From: Xylocopa sonorina
Taxonomy: Eukaryota; Arthropoda; Insecta; Hymenoptera; Apidae
Direction: 5' to 3'
DNA length: 64,000 nt
Assembly (NCBI RefSeq): GCF_050948175.1
Contig: NW_027490236.1
Coordinates: 620,001-684,000 of the forward strand
In this document: positions 10,791-25,650 of the stretch, piece by piece
How positions within the stretch are numbered: the first letter of the stretch is position 1
Layout: each line of letters begins with the position of its first letter
Position numbers and translations under genes: made by a program
The notes under the pieces: generated by a model
The model's database searches: none
The model's input: the letters and a program-made list of their open reading frames with translations, nothing else
Told to the model about the DNA's origin: nothing

Positions 10791-13700
10791 TTATGCATTC
10801 CTCATCTACGATTCATATGAAAGTAAATGCGACACTTCCTTGCAAGGAAATAGCGTTTGCAGATGCCTACGTATCGTAGCAATAGAGTTCTTATGATTCT
10901 TAAAACGCGATATCGCATCTCATTTCTATGTTTCATGGTAAGATATACAATGATTTGCGAAGTGTTATGTATTCCTCGTCTACACTTCAAACGAATGTGA
11001 ATGCGTTACTTCCTCGCAAGGAAATAGCGTTTGCAGATATCTACGTATCGAAGCAATAGAGTTCAAATGCTTCTTAAAACGAGATATTGCATCTCATATC
11101 TATGTTTCATGATAAGATATAATATTTATTGCGAAGTGTTATGCATTCCTCGTCTACGATTCAAGTGTATGTAACTGCGACACTTCCTTGCAAGGAAATA
11201 GCGTTTGCAGATGTCTACGTATCGTAGCAATAGAGTTCTTATGATTCTTAAAACGCGATATCGCATATCATTTCTATATTTCATGGTAAGGTATAATATG
11301 ATTTGCGAAGTGTTATGTATTCCTCGTCTACACTTCAAATGAATGTGAATGCGACACTTCCTTGCAAGGAAATAGCGTTTGCAGATGTCTACGTATCGCA
11401 GCAATAGAGTTCTTATGATTCTTAGAACTCGATATCGCATCTCATTTCTATGTTTCATGGTAAGGTATAATATGATTTGCGAAGTAATATGTATTCCTCG
11501 TCTATATTTCAAATGAATGTAAATGCGACACTTCCCTGCAAGGAAATAGCGTTTGCAGATGTCTACCTATCGTAGCAATAGTGTTCTAATGCTTCCAAAA
11601 ACGCGATATCGCATCTCATTTCTATGCTTCATGGTAAGATATAATATGATTTGCGATGTATCATGTATTCCTCGTCTACGATTCAAATGAATGTAAATGC
11701 GACACTTCCTTGCAAGGAAATAGCGTTCGCAGATGTCTACGTATCGTAGCAATAGTGTTCTTATGATTCTTAAAACGCGATATCGCATCTCATTTCTATG
11801 TTTCATGGTAAGGTATAATATGATTTGCGAAGTGATATGTATTCCTCGTCTACATTTCAAATGAATGTAAATGCGACACTTCCCTGCAAGGAAATAGCGT
11901 TTGCAGATGTCTACCTATCGTAGCAATAGTGTTCTAATGCTTCCAAAAACGCGATATCGCATCTCATTTCTATGTTTCATGGTAAGATATAATATGATTT
12001 GCGAAGTATCATGTATTCCTCGTCTACGATTCAAATGAATGTAAATGCGACACTTCCTTGCAAGGAAATAGCGTTTGCAGATGTCTACGTATCGTAGCAA
12101 TAGAGTTCTTATGATTCTTAAAACGCGATATCGCATCTCATTTCTATGTTTCATGGTAAGGTATAATATGATTTGCGAAGTGATATGTATTCCTCGTCTA
12201 CATTTCAAATGAATGTAAATGCGACACTTCCTTGCAAGGAAATAGCGTTTGCAGATGTCTACGTATCGTAGCAATAGAGTTCTTATGATTCTTAGAACTC
12301 GATATCGCATCTCATTTCTATGTTTCATGGTAAGATATAATATGATTTGCGAAGTGTTATGTATTCCTCGTCTACGATTCAAAAGAATGTAAATGCGACA
12401 CTTCCTTGCAAGGAAATAGCGTTTGCAGATATCTGCGTATCGTAGCAATAGAGTTCTTATGATTCTTAAAACGCGATATCGCATATCATTTCTATATTTC
12501 ACGGTAAGGTATAATATGATTTGCGAAGTGTTATGTATTCCTCGTCTACACTTCAAATGAATGTAAATGCGACAATTCCTCGCTAGGAAATAGCGTCTGC
12601 AGATGTCTACGTATCGAAGCAATAGAGTTCAAATGCTTCTTAAAACGAGATATTGCATCTCATATCTATGTTTCATGGTAAGATATAATATGATTTGCGA
12701 AGTGTCATGTATTCCTCGTGTACACTTCAAATGAATGTAAATGCGACACTGCCTTGCAAGGAAATAGCGTTTGCAGATGTCTACGTATCGTAGCAATAGA
12801 GTTCTTATGATTCATAGAACTCGATATCGCATCTCATTTCTATGTTACATGGTAAGATATAATATGATTTGCGAAGTGTTATGTATTCCTCGTCTACACT
12901 TCAAAGGAATGTAAATGCGACACTTCCTTCCAAGGAAATAGCGTTTGCAGATGTCTACGTATCGTAGCAATAGAGTTCTTATGATTCTTAAAACGCGATA
13001 TCGCATCTCATTTCTATGTTTCATGGTAAGGTATAATATGATTTGCGAAGTAATATGTATTCCTCGTCTACATTTCAAATGAATGTAAATGCGACACTTC
13101 CCTGCAAGGAAATAGCGTTTGCAGATGTCTACCTATCGTAGCAATAGTGTTCTAATGCTTCCAAAAACGCGATATCGCATCTCATTTCTATGTTTCATGG
13201 TAAGATATAATATGATTTGCGAAGTATCATGTATTCCTCGTCTACGATTCAAATGAATGTAAATGCGACACTTCCTTGCAAGGAAATAGCGTTTGCAGAT
13301 GTCTACGTATCGTAGCAATAGAGTTCTTATTATTCTTAAAACGCGATATCGCATCTCATTTCTATGTTTCATGGTAAGGTATAATATGATTTGCGAAGTG
13401 ATATGTATTCCTCGTCTACATTTCAAATGAATGTAAATGCGACACTTCCTTGCAAGGAAATAGCGTTTGCAGATGTCTACGTATCGTAGCAATAGAGTTC
13501 TCATGATTCTTAGAACTCGATATCGCATCTCATTTCTATGTTTCATGGTAAGATATAATATGATTTGCGAAGTGTTATGTATTCCTCGTCTACACTTCAA
13601 AGGAATGTAAATGCGACACTTCCTTGCAAGGAAATAGCGTTTGCAGATGTCTACGTATCGTAGCAATAGAGTTCTTATGATTCTTAAAACGCGATATCGC

Positions 13701-16700
13701 ATCTCATTTCTATGTTTCATGGTAAGGTATAATATGATTTGCGAAGTGATATGTATTCCTCGTCTACAATTCAAATGAATGTAAATGCGACACTTCCCTG
13801 CAAGGAAATAGCGTTTGCAGATGTCTACCTATCGTAGCAATAGAGTTCATATGGTTCTTAAAACGCGATATTGCATCTCATTTCTATGTTTCATGGTAAG
13901 ATATAACATTATTTGCGAAGTGTTATGTATTCCTCGTCTATACTTCAAGTGAATGTGAATGCGACACTTCCTTGCAAGGAAATAGCGTTTGCAGATGTCT
14001 ACGTATCGAAGCAATAGAGTTCTTATTATTCTTAAAACGCGATATCGCAACTCTTTTCTATGTTTCATGGTATGATATAATATGATTTGCGAAGTGTCAT
14101 GTATTCCTCGTCAATACTTCAAATGAATGTAAATGCGACACTTCCTTGCAAGGAAGTAGCGTTTGCAGACGTCTACGTATCGAAGCAATCGAGTTCAAAT
14201 GCTACTTATAACGAGATATTGCATCTCATATCTATGTTTCATGGTAAGATATAATATGATTTGCGAAGTATCATGTATTCCTCGTGTACGCTTCAAATGA
14301 ATGTAAATGCGACACTTCCTTGCAAGGAAATAGCGTTTGCAGATGTCTACGTATCGTAGCAATAGAGTTCTTATGATTCTTAAAACTCGATATCGCATCC
14401 CATTTCTATGTTTCATGGTAAGGTATAATATGATTTGCGAAGTGTTATGTATTCCTCGTCTACACTTCAAATGAATGTAAATGCGACACTTCCTTGCAAG
14501 GAAATAGCGTTTGCAAATGTCTACCTATCGTAGCAATAGTGTTCTAATGCTTCTTAAAACGCGATATCGCATCTCATTTCTATGTTTCATGGTAAGATAT
14601 AACATGATTTGCGAAGTATCATGTATTCCTCGTCTACACTTCAAAGGAATGTAAATGCGACACTTCCTTGCAAGGAAATAGCGTTTGCAGACGTCTACGT
14701 ATCGAAGCAGTAGAGTTCAAATGCTTCTTAAAACGAGATATTGCATCTCATATCTATGTTTCATGATAAGATATAATATTCATTGCGAAGTGTTATGTAT
14801 TCCTGTCTACGATTCAAATGAATGTAAATGCGGCACTTCCTTCAAGGAAATAGCGTTTGCAGATGTCTACGTATCGTAGCAATAGAGTTCTTATGATTCT
14901 TAAAACGCGAAATCGCATGTCATTTCTATATTTCATGGTAAGGTATAATATGATTTGCGAAGTGTTATGTATTCCTCCTCTACACTTCAAATGAATGTGA
15001 ATGCGACACTTCCTCGCTAGGAAATAGTGTCTGCAGGTGTCTAGGTATCGTAGCAATAGAGTTCTAATGCTTCTTAAAACGAGATATTGCATCTCATACC
15101 TATGTTTCATGATAAGATATAATATTCATTGCGAAGTGTCATGTATTCTTCGTCTACACTTCTAATGAAAGTAAATGCGACACTTCCTTGCAAGGAAATA
15201 GCGTTTGCAGATGTCTACGTATCGTAGCAATGGAGTTCATATGATTCTTCAAACGTGATATCGCATCTCATATCTATGATTCATGGTAAGATACAACATG
15301 ATTTGCGAAGTGTTGTGTATTCTTCGTCCACACTTCAAATGAATGTGAATGCGATACTTCCCAGCTAGGAAATAGCGTTTGCAGATGTCTACGTATCGTA
15401 GCAATAGAGTTCTTATGATTCTTAAAACGCGATATCGCATCTCATTTCTATGTTTCATGGTAAGGTATAATATGATTTGCGAAGTGATATGCGTTACTCG
15501 TCTACGATTCAAATGAATGTAAATGCGACGCTTCCTTGCAAGGAAATAGCGTTTGCAAATGTCTGCCTATCTTAGCAATAGTGTTCTAATGCTTCTTAAA
15601 ACGCGATATAGCATCTCATTTCTATGTTTCAAGGTAAAATATAATATGATTTGCGAAGTGTTATGTATTCCTCGTCTACACTTCAAATGAATGTAAATGC
15701 GACACTTCCTTGCAAGGAAATAGCTCTTGCAGATGTCTACCTACCGTAGCAATACAGTTCTAATGCGTCTTAAAACGCGATATCGCATCTCATTTCTATG
15801 TTTCATGGTAAGATATAAAATGATTTGCGAAGTGTTATGTATTCCTCGTCTACACTTCAAACGAATGTGAATGCGATACTTCCTCGCTAGGGAATAGCGT
15901 TTGCAGATCTCTACGTATCGTAGCAATAGCTTTCTAGTGCTTCTTAAAACGCGATATCGCATCTCATTTCTATGTTTCATGGTAAGAAATATTATGATTT
16001 GCGAAGTGTTATGTATTCCTCGTCTACACTTCAAATGAATGTAAATGCGACACTTCCTTGCAAGGAAATAGCGTTTGCAGATGTCTACGTATCGAAGCAA
16101 TAGAGTTCAAATGCTTCTTGAAACGAGATATTGCATCTCATATCTATGTTTCATGATAAGATATAATATTCATTGCGAAGTGTTATGCATTCCTCATCTA
16201 CGATTCATATGAAAGTAAATGCGACACTTCCTTGCAAGGAAATAGCGTTTGCAGATGCCTACGTACCGTAGCAATAGAGTTCTTATGATTCTTAAAACGC
16301 GATATCGCATCTCATTTCTATGTTTCATGGTAAGATATACAATGATTTGCGAAGTGTTATGTATTCCTCGTCTACACTTCAAACGAATGTGAATGCGTTA
16401 CTTCCTCGCAAGGAAATAGCGTTTGCAGATATCTACGTATCGAAGCAATAGAGTTCAAATGCTTCTTAAAACGAGATATTGCATCTCATATCTATGTTTC
16501 ATGATAAGATATAATATTTATTGCGAAGTGTTATGCATTCCTCGTCTACGATTCAAGTGTATGTAACTGCGACACTTCCTTGCAAGGAAATAGCGTTTGC
16601 AGATGTCTACGTATCGTAGCAATAGAGTTCTTATGATTCTTAAAACGCGATATCGCATATCATTTCTATATTTAATGGTAAGGTATAATATGATTTGCGA

Positions 16701-17749
16701 AGTGTTATGTATTCCTCGTCTACACTTCAAATGAATGTGAATGCGACACTTCCTTGCAAGGAAATAGCGTTTGCAGATGTCTACGTATCGCAGCAATAGA
16801 GTTCTTATGATTCTTAGAACTCGATATCGCATCTCATTTCTATGTTTCATGGTAAGGTATAATATGATTTGCGAAGTAATATGTATTCCTCGTCTATATT
16901 TCAAATGAATGTAAATGCGACACTTCCCTGCAAGGAAATAGCGTTTGCAGATGTCTACCTATCGTAGCAATAGTGTTCTAATGCTTCCAAAAACGCGATA
17001 TCGCATCTCATTTCTATGTTTCATGGTAAGATATAATATGATTTGCGAAGTATCATGTATTCCTCGTCTACGATTCAAATGAATGTAAATGCGACACTTC
17101 CTTGCAAGGAAATAGCGTTTGCAGATGTCTACGTATCGTAGCAATAGAGTTCTTATGATTCTTAAAACGCGATATCCCATCTCATTTCTATGTTTCATGG
17201 TAAGGTATAATATGATTTGCGAAGTGATATGTATTCCTCGTCTACATTTCAAATGAATGTAAATGCGACACTTCCCTGCAAGGAAATAGCGTTTGCAGAT
17301 GTCTACCTATCGTAGCAATAGTGTTCTAATGCTTCCAAAAACGCGATATCGCATCTCATTTCTATGTTTCATGGTAAGATATAATATGATTTGCGAAGTA
17401 TCATGTATTCCTCGTCTACGATTCAAATGAATGTAAATGCGACACTTCCTTGCAAGGAAATAGCGTTTGCAGATGTCTACGTATCGTAGCAATAGAGTTC
17501 TTATGATTCTTAAAACGCGATATCGCATCTCATTTCTATGTTTCATGGTAAGGTATAATATGATTTGCGAAGTGATATGTATTCCTCGCCTACATTTCAA
17601 ATGAATGTAAATGCGACACTTCCTTGCAAGGAAATAGCGTTTGCAGATGTCTACGTATCGTAGCAATAGAGTTCTTATGATTCTTAGAACTCGATATCGC
17701 ATCTCATTTCTATGTTTCATGGTAAGATATAATATGATTTGCGAAGTGT

Positions 17750-18362
17750 TATGTATTCCTCGTCTACGATTCAAAAGAATGTAAATGCGACACTTCCTTG
17801 CAAGGAAATAGCGTTTGCAGATGTCTGCGTATCGTAGCAATAGAGTTCTTATGATTCTTAAAACGCGATATCGCATATCATTTCTATATTTCACGGTAAG
17901 GTATAATATGATTTGCGAAGTGTTATGTATTCCTCGTCTACACTTCAAATGAATGTAAATGCGACAATTCCTCGCTAGGAAATAGCGTCTGCAGATGTCT
18001 ACGTATCGAAGCAATAGAGTTCAAATGCTTCTTAAAACGAGATATTGCATCTCATATCTATGTTTCATGATAAGATATAATATTCATTGCGAAGTGTTAT
18101 GTATTCCTCGTCTACGATTCAAAAGAATGTAAATGCGACACTTCCTTGCAAGGAAATAGCGTTTGCAGATGTCTGCGTATCGTAGCAATAGAGTTCTTAT
18201 GATTCTTAAAACGCGATATCGCATATCATTTCTATATTTCACGGTAAGGTATAATATGATTTGCGAAGTGTTATGTATTCCTCGTCTACACTTCAAATGA
18301 ATGTAAATGCGACAATTCCTCGCTAGGAAATAGCGTCTGCAGATGTCTACGTATCGAAGCAA
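17750..18362 (+). repeat. 348-bp two-monomer duplication inside copy D
   Basis: Two monomers carrying ATTCAAAAGAATG, TGTCTGCGTATCG, TTCACGG and GACAATTCC occur twice, 348 bp apart. Copies A and C hold this pair once. Confidence 0.85.
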
Positions 18363-19223
18363 TAGAGTTCAAATGCTTCTTAAAACGAGATATTGCATCT
18401 CATATCTATGTTTCATGGTAAGATATAATATGATTTGCGAAGTGTCATGTATTCCTCGTATACACTTCAAATGAATGTAAATGCGACACTGCCTTGCAAG
18501 GAAATAGCGTTTGCAGATGTCTACGTATCGTAGCAATAGAGTTCTTATGATTCTTAGAACTCGATATCGCATCTCATTTCTATGTTACATGGTAAGATAT
18601 AATATGATTTGCGAAGTGTTATGTATTCCTCGTCTACACTTCAAAGGAATGTAAATGCGACACTTCCTTCCAAGGAAATAGCGTTTGCAGATGTCTACGT
18701 ATCGTAGCAATAGAGTTCTTATGATTCTTAAAACGCGATATCGCATCTCATATCTATGTTTCATGGTAAGGTATAATATGATTTGCGAAGTAATATGTAT
18801 TCCTCGTCTACATTTCAAATGAATGTAAATGCGACACTTCCCTGCAAGGAAATAGCGTTTGCAGATGTCTACCTATCGTAGCAATAGTGTTCTAATGCTT
18901 CCAAAAACGCGATATCGCATCTCATTTCTATGTTTCATGGTAAGATATAATATGATTTGCGAAGTGTTATGTATTCCTCGTCTACACTTCAAAGGAATGT
19001 AAATGCGACACTTCCTTGCAAGGAAATGGCGTTTGCAGATGTCTACGTATCGTAGCAATAGAGTTCTTATGATTCTTAAAACGCGATATCGCATCTCATT
19101 TCTATGTTTCATGGTAAGGTATAATATGATTTGCGAAGTGATATGTATTCCTCGTCTACAATTCAAATGAATGTAAATGCGACACTTCCCTGCAAGGAAA
19201 TAGCGTTTGCAGATGTCTACCTA

Positions 19224-22200
19224 TCGTAGCAATAGAGTTCATATGGTTCTTAAAACGCGATATTGCATCTCATTTCTATGTTTCATGGTAAGATATAACA
19301 TTATTTGCGAAGTGTTATGTATTCCTCGTCTATACTTCAAGTGAATGTGAATGCGACACTTCCTTGCAAGGAAATAGCGTTTGCAGATGTCTACGTATCG
19401 AAGCAATAGAGTTCTTATTATTCTTAAAACGCGATATCGCAACTCTTTTCTATGTTTCATGGTATGATATAATATGATTTGCGAAGTGTCATGTATTCCT
19501 CGTCAATACTTCAAATGAATGTAAATGCGACACTTCCTTGCAAGGAAATAGCGTTTGCAGACGTCTACGTATCGAAGCAATCGAGTTCAAATGCTACTTA
19601 TAACGAGATATTGCATCTCATATCTATGTTTCATGGTAAGATATAATATGATTTGCGAAGTATCATGTATTCCTCGTGTACGCTTCAAATGAATGTAAAT
19701 GCGACACTTCCTTGCAAGGAAATAGCGTTTGCAGATGTCTACGTATCGTAGCAATAGAGTTCTTATGATTCTTAAAACTCGATATCGCATCCCATTTCTA
19801 TGTTTCATGGTAAGATATAATATGATTTGCGAAGTGTTATGTATTCCTCGTCTACACTTCAAATGAATGTAAATGCGACACTTCCTTGCAAGGAAATAAC
19901 GTTTGCAAATGTCTACCTATCGTAGCAATAGTGTTCTAATGCTTCTTAAAACGCGATATCGCATCTCATTTCTATGTTTCATGGTAAGATATAACATGAT
20001 TTGCGAAGTATCATGTATTCCTCGTCTACACTTCAAAGGAATGTAAATGCGACACTTCCTTGCAAGGAAATAGCGTTTGCAGACGTCTACGTATCGAAGC
20101 AGTAGAGTTCAAATGCTTCTTAAAACGAGATATTGCATCTCATATCTATGTTCCATGATAAGATATAATATTCATTGCGAAGTGTTATGTATTCCCGTCT
20201 ACGATTCAAATGAATGTAAATGCGGCACTTCCTTCAAGGAAATAGCGTTTGCAGATGTCTACGTATCGTAGCAATAGAGTTCTTATGATTCTTAAAACGC
20301 GAAATCGCATGTCATTTCTATATTTCATGGTAAGGTATAATATGATTTGCGAAGTGTTATGTATTCCTCCTCTACACTTCAAATGAATGTGAATGCGACA
20401 CTTCCTCGCTAGGAAATAGCGTCTGCAGGTGTCTAGGTATCGTAGCAATAGAGTTCTAATGCTTCTTAAAACGAGATATTGCATCTCATACCTATGTTTC
20501 ATGATAAGATATAATATTCATTGCGAAGTGTCATGTATTCTTCGTCTACACTTCTAATGAAAGTAAATGCGACACTTCCTTGCAAGGAAATAGCGTTTGC
20601 AGATGTCTACGTATCGTAGCAATAGAGTTCATATGATTCTTCAAACGTGATATCGCATCTCATATCTATGATTCATGGTAAGATACAACATGATTTGCGA
20701 AGTGTTGTGTATTCTTCGTCCACACTTCAAATGAATGTGAATGCGATACTTCCCAGCTAGGAAATAGCGTTTGCAGATGTCTACGTATCGTAGCAATAGA
20801 GTTCATATGGTCCTTAAAACGCGATATTGCATCTCATTTCTATGTTTCATGGTAAGATATAACATTATTTGCGAAGTGTTATGTATTCCTCGTCTATACT
20901 TCAAGTGAATGTGAATGCGACACTTCCTTGCAAGGAAATAGCGTTTGCAGATGTCTACGTATCGAAGCAATAGAGTTCTTATTATTCTTAAAACGCGATA
21001 TCGCAACTCTTTTCTATGTTTCATGGTATGATATAATATGATTTGCGAAGTGTCATGTATTCCTCGTCAATACTTCAAATGAATGTAAATGCGACACTTC
21101 CTTGCAAGGAAATAGCGTTTGCAGACGTCTACGTATCGAAGCAATCGAGTTCAAATGCTACTTATAACGAGATATTGCATCTCATATCTATGTTTCATGG
21201 TAAGATATAATATGATTTGCGAAGTATCATGTATTCCTCGTGTACGCTTCAAATGAATGTAAATGCGACACTTCCTTGCAAGGAAATAGCGTTTGCAGAT
21301 GTCTACGTATCGTAGCAATAGAGTTCTTATGATTCTTAAAACACGATATCGCATCCCATTTCTATGTTTCATGGTAAGATATAATATGATTTGCGAAGTG
21401 TTATGTATTCCTCGTCTACACTTCAAATGAATGTAAATGCGACACTTCCTTGCAAGGAAATAGCGTTTGCAAATGTCTACCTATCGTAGCAATAGTGTTC
21501 TAATGCTTCTTAAAACGCGATATCGCATCTCATTTCTATGTTTCATGGTAAGATATAACATGATTTGCGAAGTATCATGTATTCCTCGTCTACACTTCAA
21601 AGGAATGTAAATGCGACACTTCCTTGCAAGGAAATAGCGTTTGCAGACGTCTACGTATCGAAGCAGTAGAGTTCAAATGCTTCTTAAAACGAGATATTGC
21701 ATCTCATATCTATGTTCCATGATAAGATATAATATTCATTGCGAAGTGTTATGTATTCCCGTCTACGATTCAAATGAATGTAAATGCGGCACTTCCTTCA
21801 AGGAAATAGCGTTTGCAGATGTCTACGTATCGTAGCAATAGAGTTCTTATGATTCTTAAAACGCGAAATCGCATGTCATTTCTATATTTCATGGTAAGGT
21901 ATAATATGATTTGCGAAGTGTTATGTATTCCTCCTCTACACTTCAAATGAATGTGAATGCGACACTTCCTCGCTAGGAAATAGCGTCTGCAGGTGTCTAG
22001 GTATCGTAGCAATAGAGTTCTAATGCTTCTAAAAACGAGATATTGCATCTCATATCTATGTTTCATGATAAGATATAATATTCATTGCGAAGTGTCATGT
22101 ATTCTTCGTCTACACTTCTAATGAAAGTAAATGCGACACTTCCTTGCAAGGAAATAGCGTTTGCAGATGTCTACGTATCGTAGCAATAGAGTTCATATGA

Positions 22201-22352
22201 TTCTTCAAACGTGATATCGCATCTCATATCTATGATTCATGGTAAGATACAACATGATTTGCGAAGTGTTGTGTATTCTTCGTCCACACTTCAAATGAAT
22301 GTGAATGCGATACTTCCCAGCTAGGAAATAGCGTTTGCAGATGTCTACGTAT
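19224..22352 (+). repeat. 1,564-bp nine-monomer tandem duplication
   Basis: About 19224-20787 and 20788-22352 match at a constant offset of 1,564 bp, nine monomers less two bases. Shared rare marks are TATTCCCGTC, TTCCTTCAAGG, GCAGTAGAG and GCTACTTATAACG. Only a handful of substitutions separate them, such as TGGTTC/TGGTCC, AAAACTCG/AAAACACG and TTCTTAAAA/TTCTAAAAA. It is one of the youngest events in the left half. Confidence 0.9.
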
Positions 22353-22518
22353 CGTAGCAATAGAGTTCTTATGATTCTTAAAACGCGATATCGCATCTCA
22401 TTTCTATGTTTCATGGTAAGGTATAATATGATTTGCGAAGTGATATGCGTTACTCGTCTACGATTCAAATGAATGTAAATGCGACGCTTCCTTGCAAGGA
22501 AATAGCGTTTGCAAATGT

Positions 22519-24900
22519 CTACCTATCTTAGCAATAGTGTTCTAATGCTTCTTAAAACGCGATATCGCATCTCATTTCTATGTTTCAAGGTAAAATATAA
22601 TATGATTTGCGAAGTGTTATGTATTCCTCGTCTACACTTCAAATGAATGTAAATGCGACACTTCCTTGCAAGGAAATAGCGTTTGCAGATGTCTACGTAT
22701 CGAAGCAATAGAGTTCAAATGCTTCTTAAAGCGAGATATTGCATCTCATATCTATGTTTCATGATAAGATATAATATTCATTGCGAAGTGTTGTGCATTC
22801 CACGTCTACGATTCAAATGAATGTAAATGCGACACTTCCTTGCAAGGAAATAGCGTTTGCAAATGTCTACCTATCGTAGCAATAGTGTTCTAATGCTTCT
22901 TAAAACGCGATATCGCATCTCATTTCTATGTTTCATGGTAAGATATAACATGATTTGCGAAGTGTTATGTATTCCTCGTCTACACTTCAAATGAATGTAA
23001 ATGCGACACTTCCTTGCAAGGAAATAGCGTTTGCAGATGTCTACGTATCGAAGCAATAGAGTTCAAGTTCTTCTTAAAACGAGATATTGCATCTCATATC
23101 TATGTTTCATGGTAAGATATAATATTCATTGCGAAGTGTTGTGCATTCCTCGTCTACGATTCAAATGAATGTAAATGCGACACTTCCTTGCAAGGAAATA
23201 GCGTTTGCAAATGTCTACCTATCGTAGCAATAGTGTTCTAATGCTTCTTAAAACGCGATATCGCATCTCATATCTATGTTTCATGATAAGATATAATATT
23301 CATTGCGAAGTGTTATGCATTCCACGTCTACGATTCAAGTGAATGTAAATGCGACACTTCCTTGCAAGGAAATAGCGTTTGCAAATGTCTACCTATCGTA
23401 GCAATAGTGTTCTAATGCTTCTTAAAACGCGATATCGCATCTCATATCTGTTTCATGATAAGATATAATATTCATTGCGAAGTGTTATGCATTCCTCGTC
23501 TACGATTCAAATGAATGTAAATGCGACACTTCCTTGCAAGGAAATAGCGTTTGCAAATGTCTACCTATCTTAGCAATAGTGTTCTAATGCTTCTTAAAAC
23601 GCGATATCGCATCTCATTTCTATGTTTCAAGGTAAAATATAATATGATTTGCGAAGTGTTATGTATTCCTCGTCTACACTTCAAATGAACGTAAATGCGA
23701 CACTTCCTTGCAAGGAAATAGCGTTTGCAGATGTCTACGTATCGAAGCAATAGAGTTCAAATGCTTCTTAAAGCGAGATATTGCATCTCATATCTATGTT
23801 TCATGATAAGATATAATATTCATTGCGAAGTGTTATGCATTCCACGTCTACGATTCAAATGAATGTAAATGCGACACTTCCTTGCAAGGAAATAGCGTTT
23901 GCAAATGTCTACCTATCGTAGCAATAGTGTTCTAATGCTTCTTAAAACGCGATATCGCATCTCATTTCTATGTTTCATGGTAAGATATAACATGATTTGC
24001 GAAGTGTTATGTATTCCTCGTCTACACTTCAAATGAATGTAAATGCGACACTTCCTTGCAAGGAAATAGCGTTTGCAGATGTCTACGTATCGAAGCAATA
24101 GAGTTCAAATTCTTCTTAAAACGAGATATTGCATCTCATATCTATGTTTCATGGTAAGATATAATATTCATTGCGAAGTGTTATGCATTCCTCGTCTACG
24201 ATTCAAATGAATGTAAATGCGACACTTCCTTGCAAGGAAATAGCGTTTGCAAATGTCTACTTATCGTAGCAATAGTGTTCTAATGCTTCTTAAAACGCGA
24301 TATCGCATCTCATATCTATGTTTCATGATAAGATATAATATTCATTGTGAAGTGTTATGCATTCCTCGTCTACGATTCAAATGAATGTAAATGCGACACT
24401 TCCTTGCAAGGGAATAGCGCTTGCAAATGTCTACCTATCTTAGCAATAGTGTTCTAATGCTTCTTAAAACGCGATATCGCATCTCATTTCTATGTTTCAA
24501 GGTAAAATATAATATGATTTGCGAAGTGTTATGTATTCCTCGTCTACACTTCAAATGAATGTAAATGCGACACTTCCTTGCAAGGAAATAGCGTTTGCAA
24601 ATGTCTACCTATCGTAGCAATAGTGTTCTAATGCTTCTTAAAACGCGATATTGCATCTCATATCTATGTTTCATGATAAGATATAATATTCATTGCGAAG
24701 TGTTATGCATTCCTCGTCTACGATTCAAATGAATGTAAATGCGACACTTCCTTGCAAGGAAATAGCGTTTGCAAATGTCTACTTATCGTAGCAATAGTGT
24801 TCTAATGCTTCTTAAAACGCGATATCGCATCTCATATCTATGTTTCATGATAAGATATAATATTCATTGCGAAGTGTTACGCATTCCTCGTCTACGATTC
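22519..24900 (+). repeat. Short-range amplification zone (5-6-monomer period)
   Basis: The CTACCTATCTTAGC plus TTCAAGGTAAAATA monomer recurs at 22519, 23561 and 24431, spacings of 1,042 and 870 bp. The first spacing is six monomers less two bases, the loss being CATATCTGTTTC near 23449. Between these marks the zone alternates the CTACCTATCGTAGC variant with class 2-like monomers. It lies just right of HOR copy D, as if that copy's end had been amplified. Confidence 0.8.
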
Positions 24901-25650
24901 AAATGAATGTAAATGCGACACTTCCTTGCAAGGAAATAGCGTTTGCAGATGTCTACGTATCGTAGCAATAGAGTTCTTATGATTCTTAAAACGCGATATC
25001 GCCTCTCTTTTCTATGTTTCATGGTAAGATATAATATGATTTGCGAAGTGTCATGTATTCCTCGTCTATACTTCAAATGAATGTAAATGCGACACTTCCT
25101 AGCAAGGAAATAGCGTTTGCAGACGTCTACGTATCGAAGCAATCGAGTTCAAATGCTAGTTATAATTAGATATTGCATCTCATATCTATGTTTCATGGTA
25201 AGATATAATATGATTTGCGAAGTGTTATGTAATCCTCGTCTACACTTCAAAGGAATGTAAATGCGACACTTCCTTCCAAGGAAATAGCGTTTGCAGTTGT
25301 CTACGTATCGAAGCAATAGAGTTCAAATGCTTCTTAAAGCGAGATATTGCATCTCATATCTATGTTTCATGATAAGATATAATATTCATTGCGAAGTGTT
25401 ATGCATTCCACGTCTACGATTCAAATGAATGTAAATGCGACACTTCCTTGCAAGGAAATAGCGTTTGCAAATGTCTACCTATCGTAGCAATAGTGTTCTA
25501 ATGCTTCTTAAAACGCGATATCGCATCTCATTTCTATGTTTCATGGTAAGATATAACATGATTTGCGAAGTGTTATGTATTCCTCGTCTACACTTCAAAT
25601 GAATGTAAATGCGACACTTCCTTGCAAGGAAATAGCTTTTGCAGATGTCT
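24900..25650 (+). repeat. Mixed monomers between amplified blocks
   Basis: These are ordinary class 1, class 2 and CTACCTATCG-type monomers in the common register. I could not assign them to a local duplication. There is no unique sequence and no gene. Confidence 0.7.

Larger units (their letters stand above)
10151..15561 (+). repeat. HOR copy C (about 31 monomers)
   Basis: The copy aligns with A (+8,004, then +7,830, then +8,176 after 14.8 kb) and with D (+5,392). Compared with A it lacks the monomer near 3.5 kb and gains two monomers at about 14.78-15.13 kb. Those carry two single-base deletions, TTCCTGTC near 14803 and TTCCTTCAAGG near 14840. Confidence 0.85.
15562..22518 (+). repeat. HOR copy D, enlarged
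   Basis: D aligns with C at +5,392 until about 17.9 kb. A two-monomer duplication near 17.75-18.36 kb then shifts the offset to +5,740. Loss of two monomers near 19.0-19.1 kb restores +5,392. A nine-monomer duplication begins at about 19.22 kb. D also matches truncated copy B at +8,002 through the end of B. The unit ends at the CTACCTATCTTAGC variant at 22519. Confidence 0.85.

Noticed and set aside
14685..21835. Plus-strand frames of 64 codons at 14685, 20077 and 21641, and similar ones at 57238, 60448, 60621 and 63756
   Set aside because: They arise where one-base indels or local variants remove a stop. The first three are the same duplicated monomers. None resembles a protein family.
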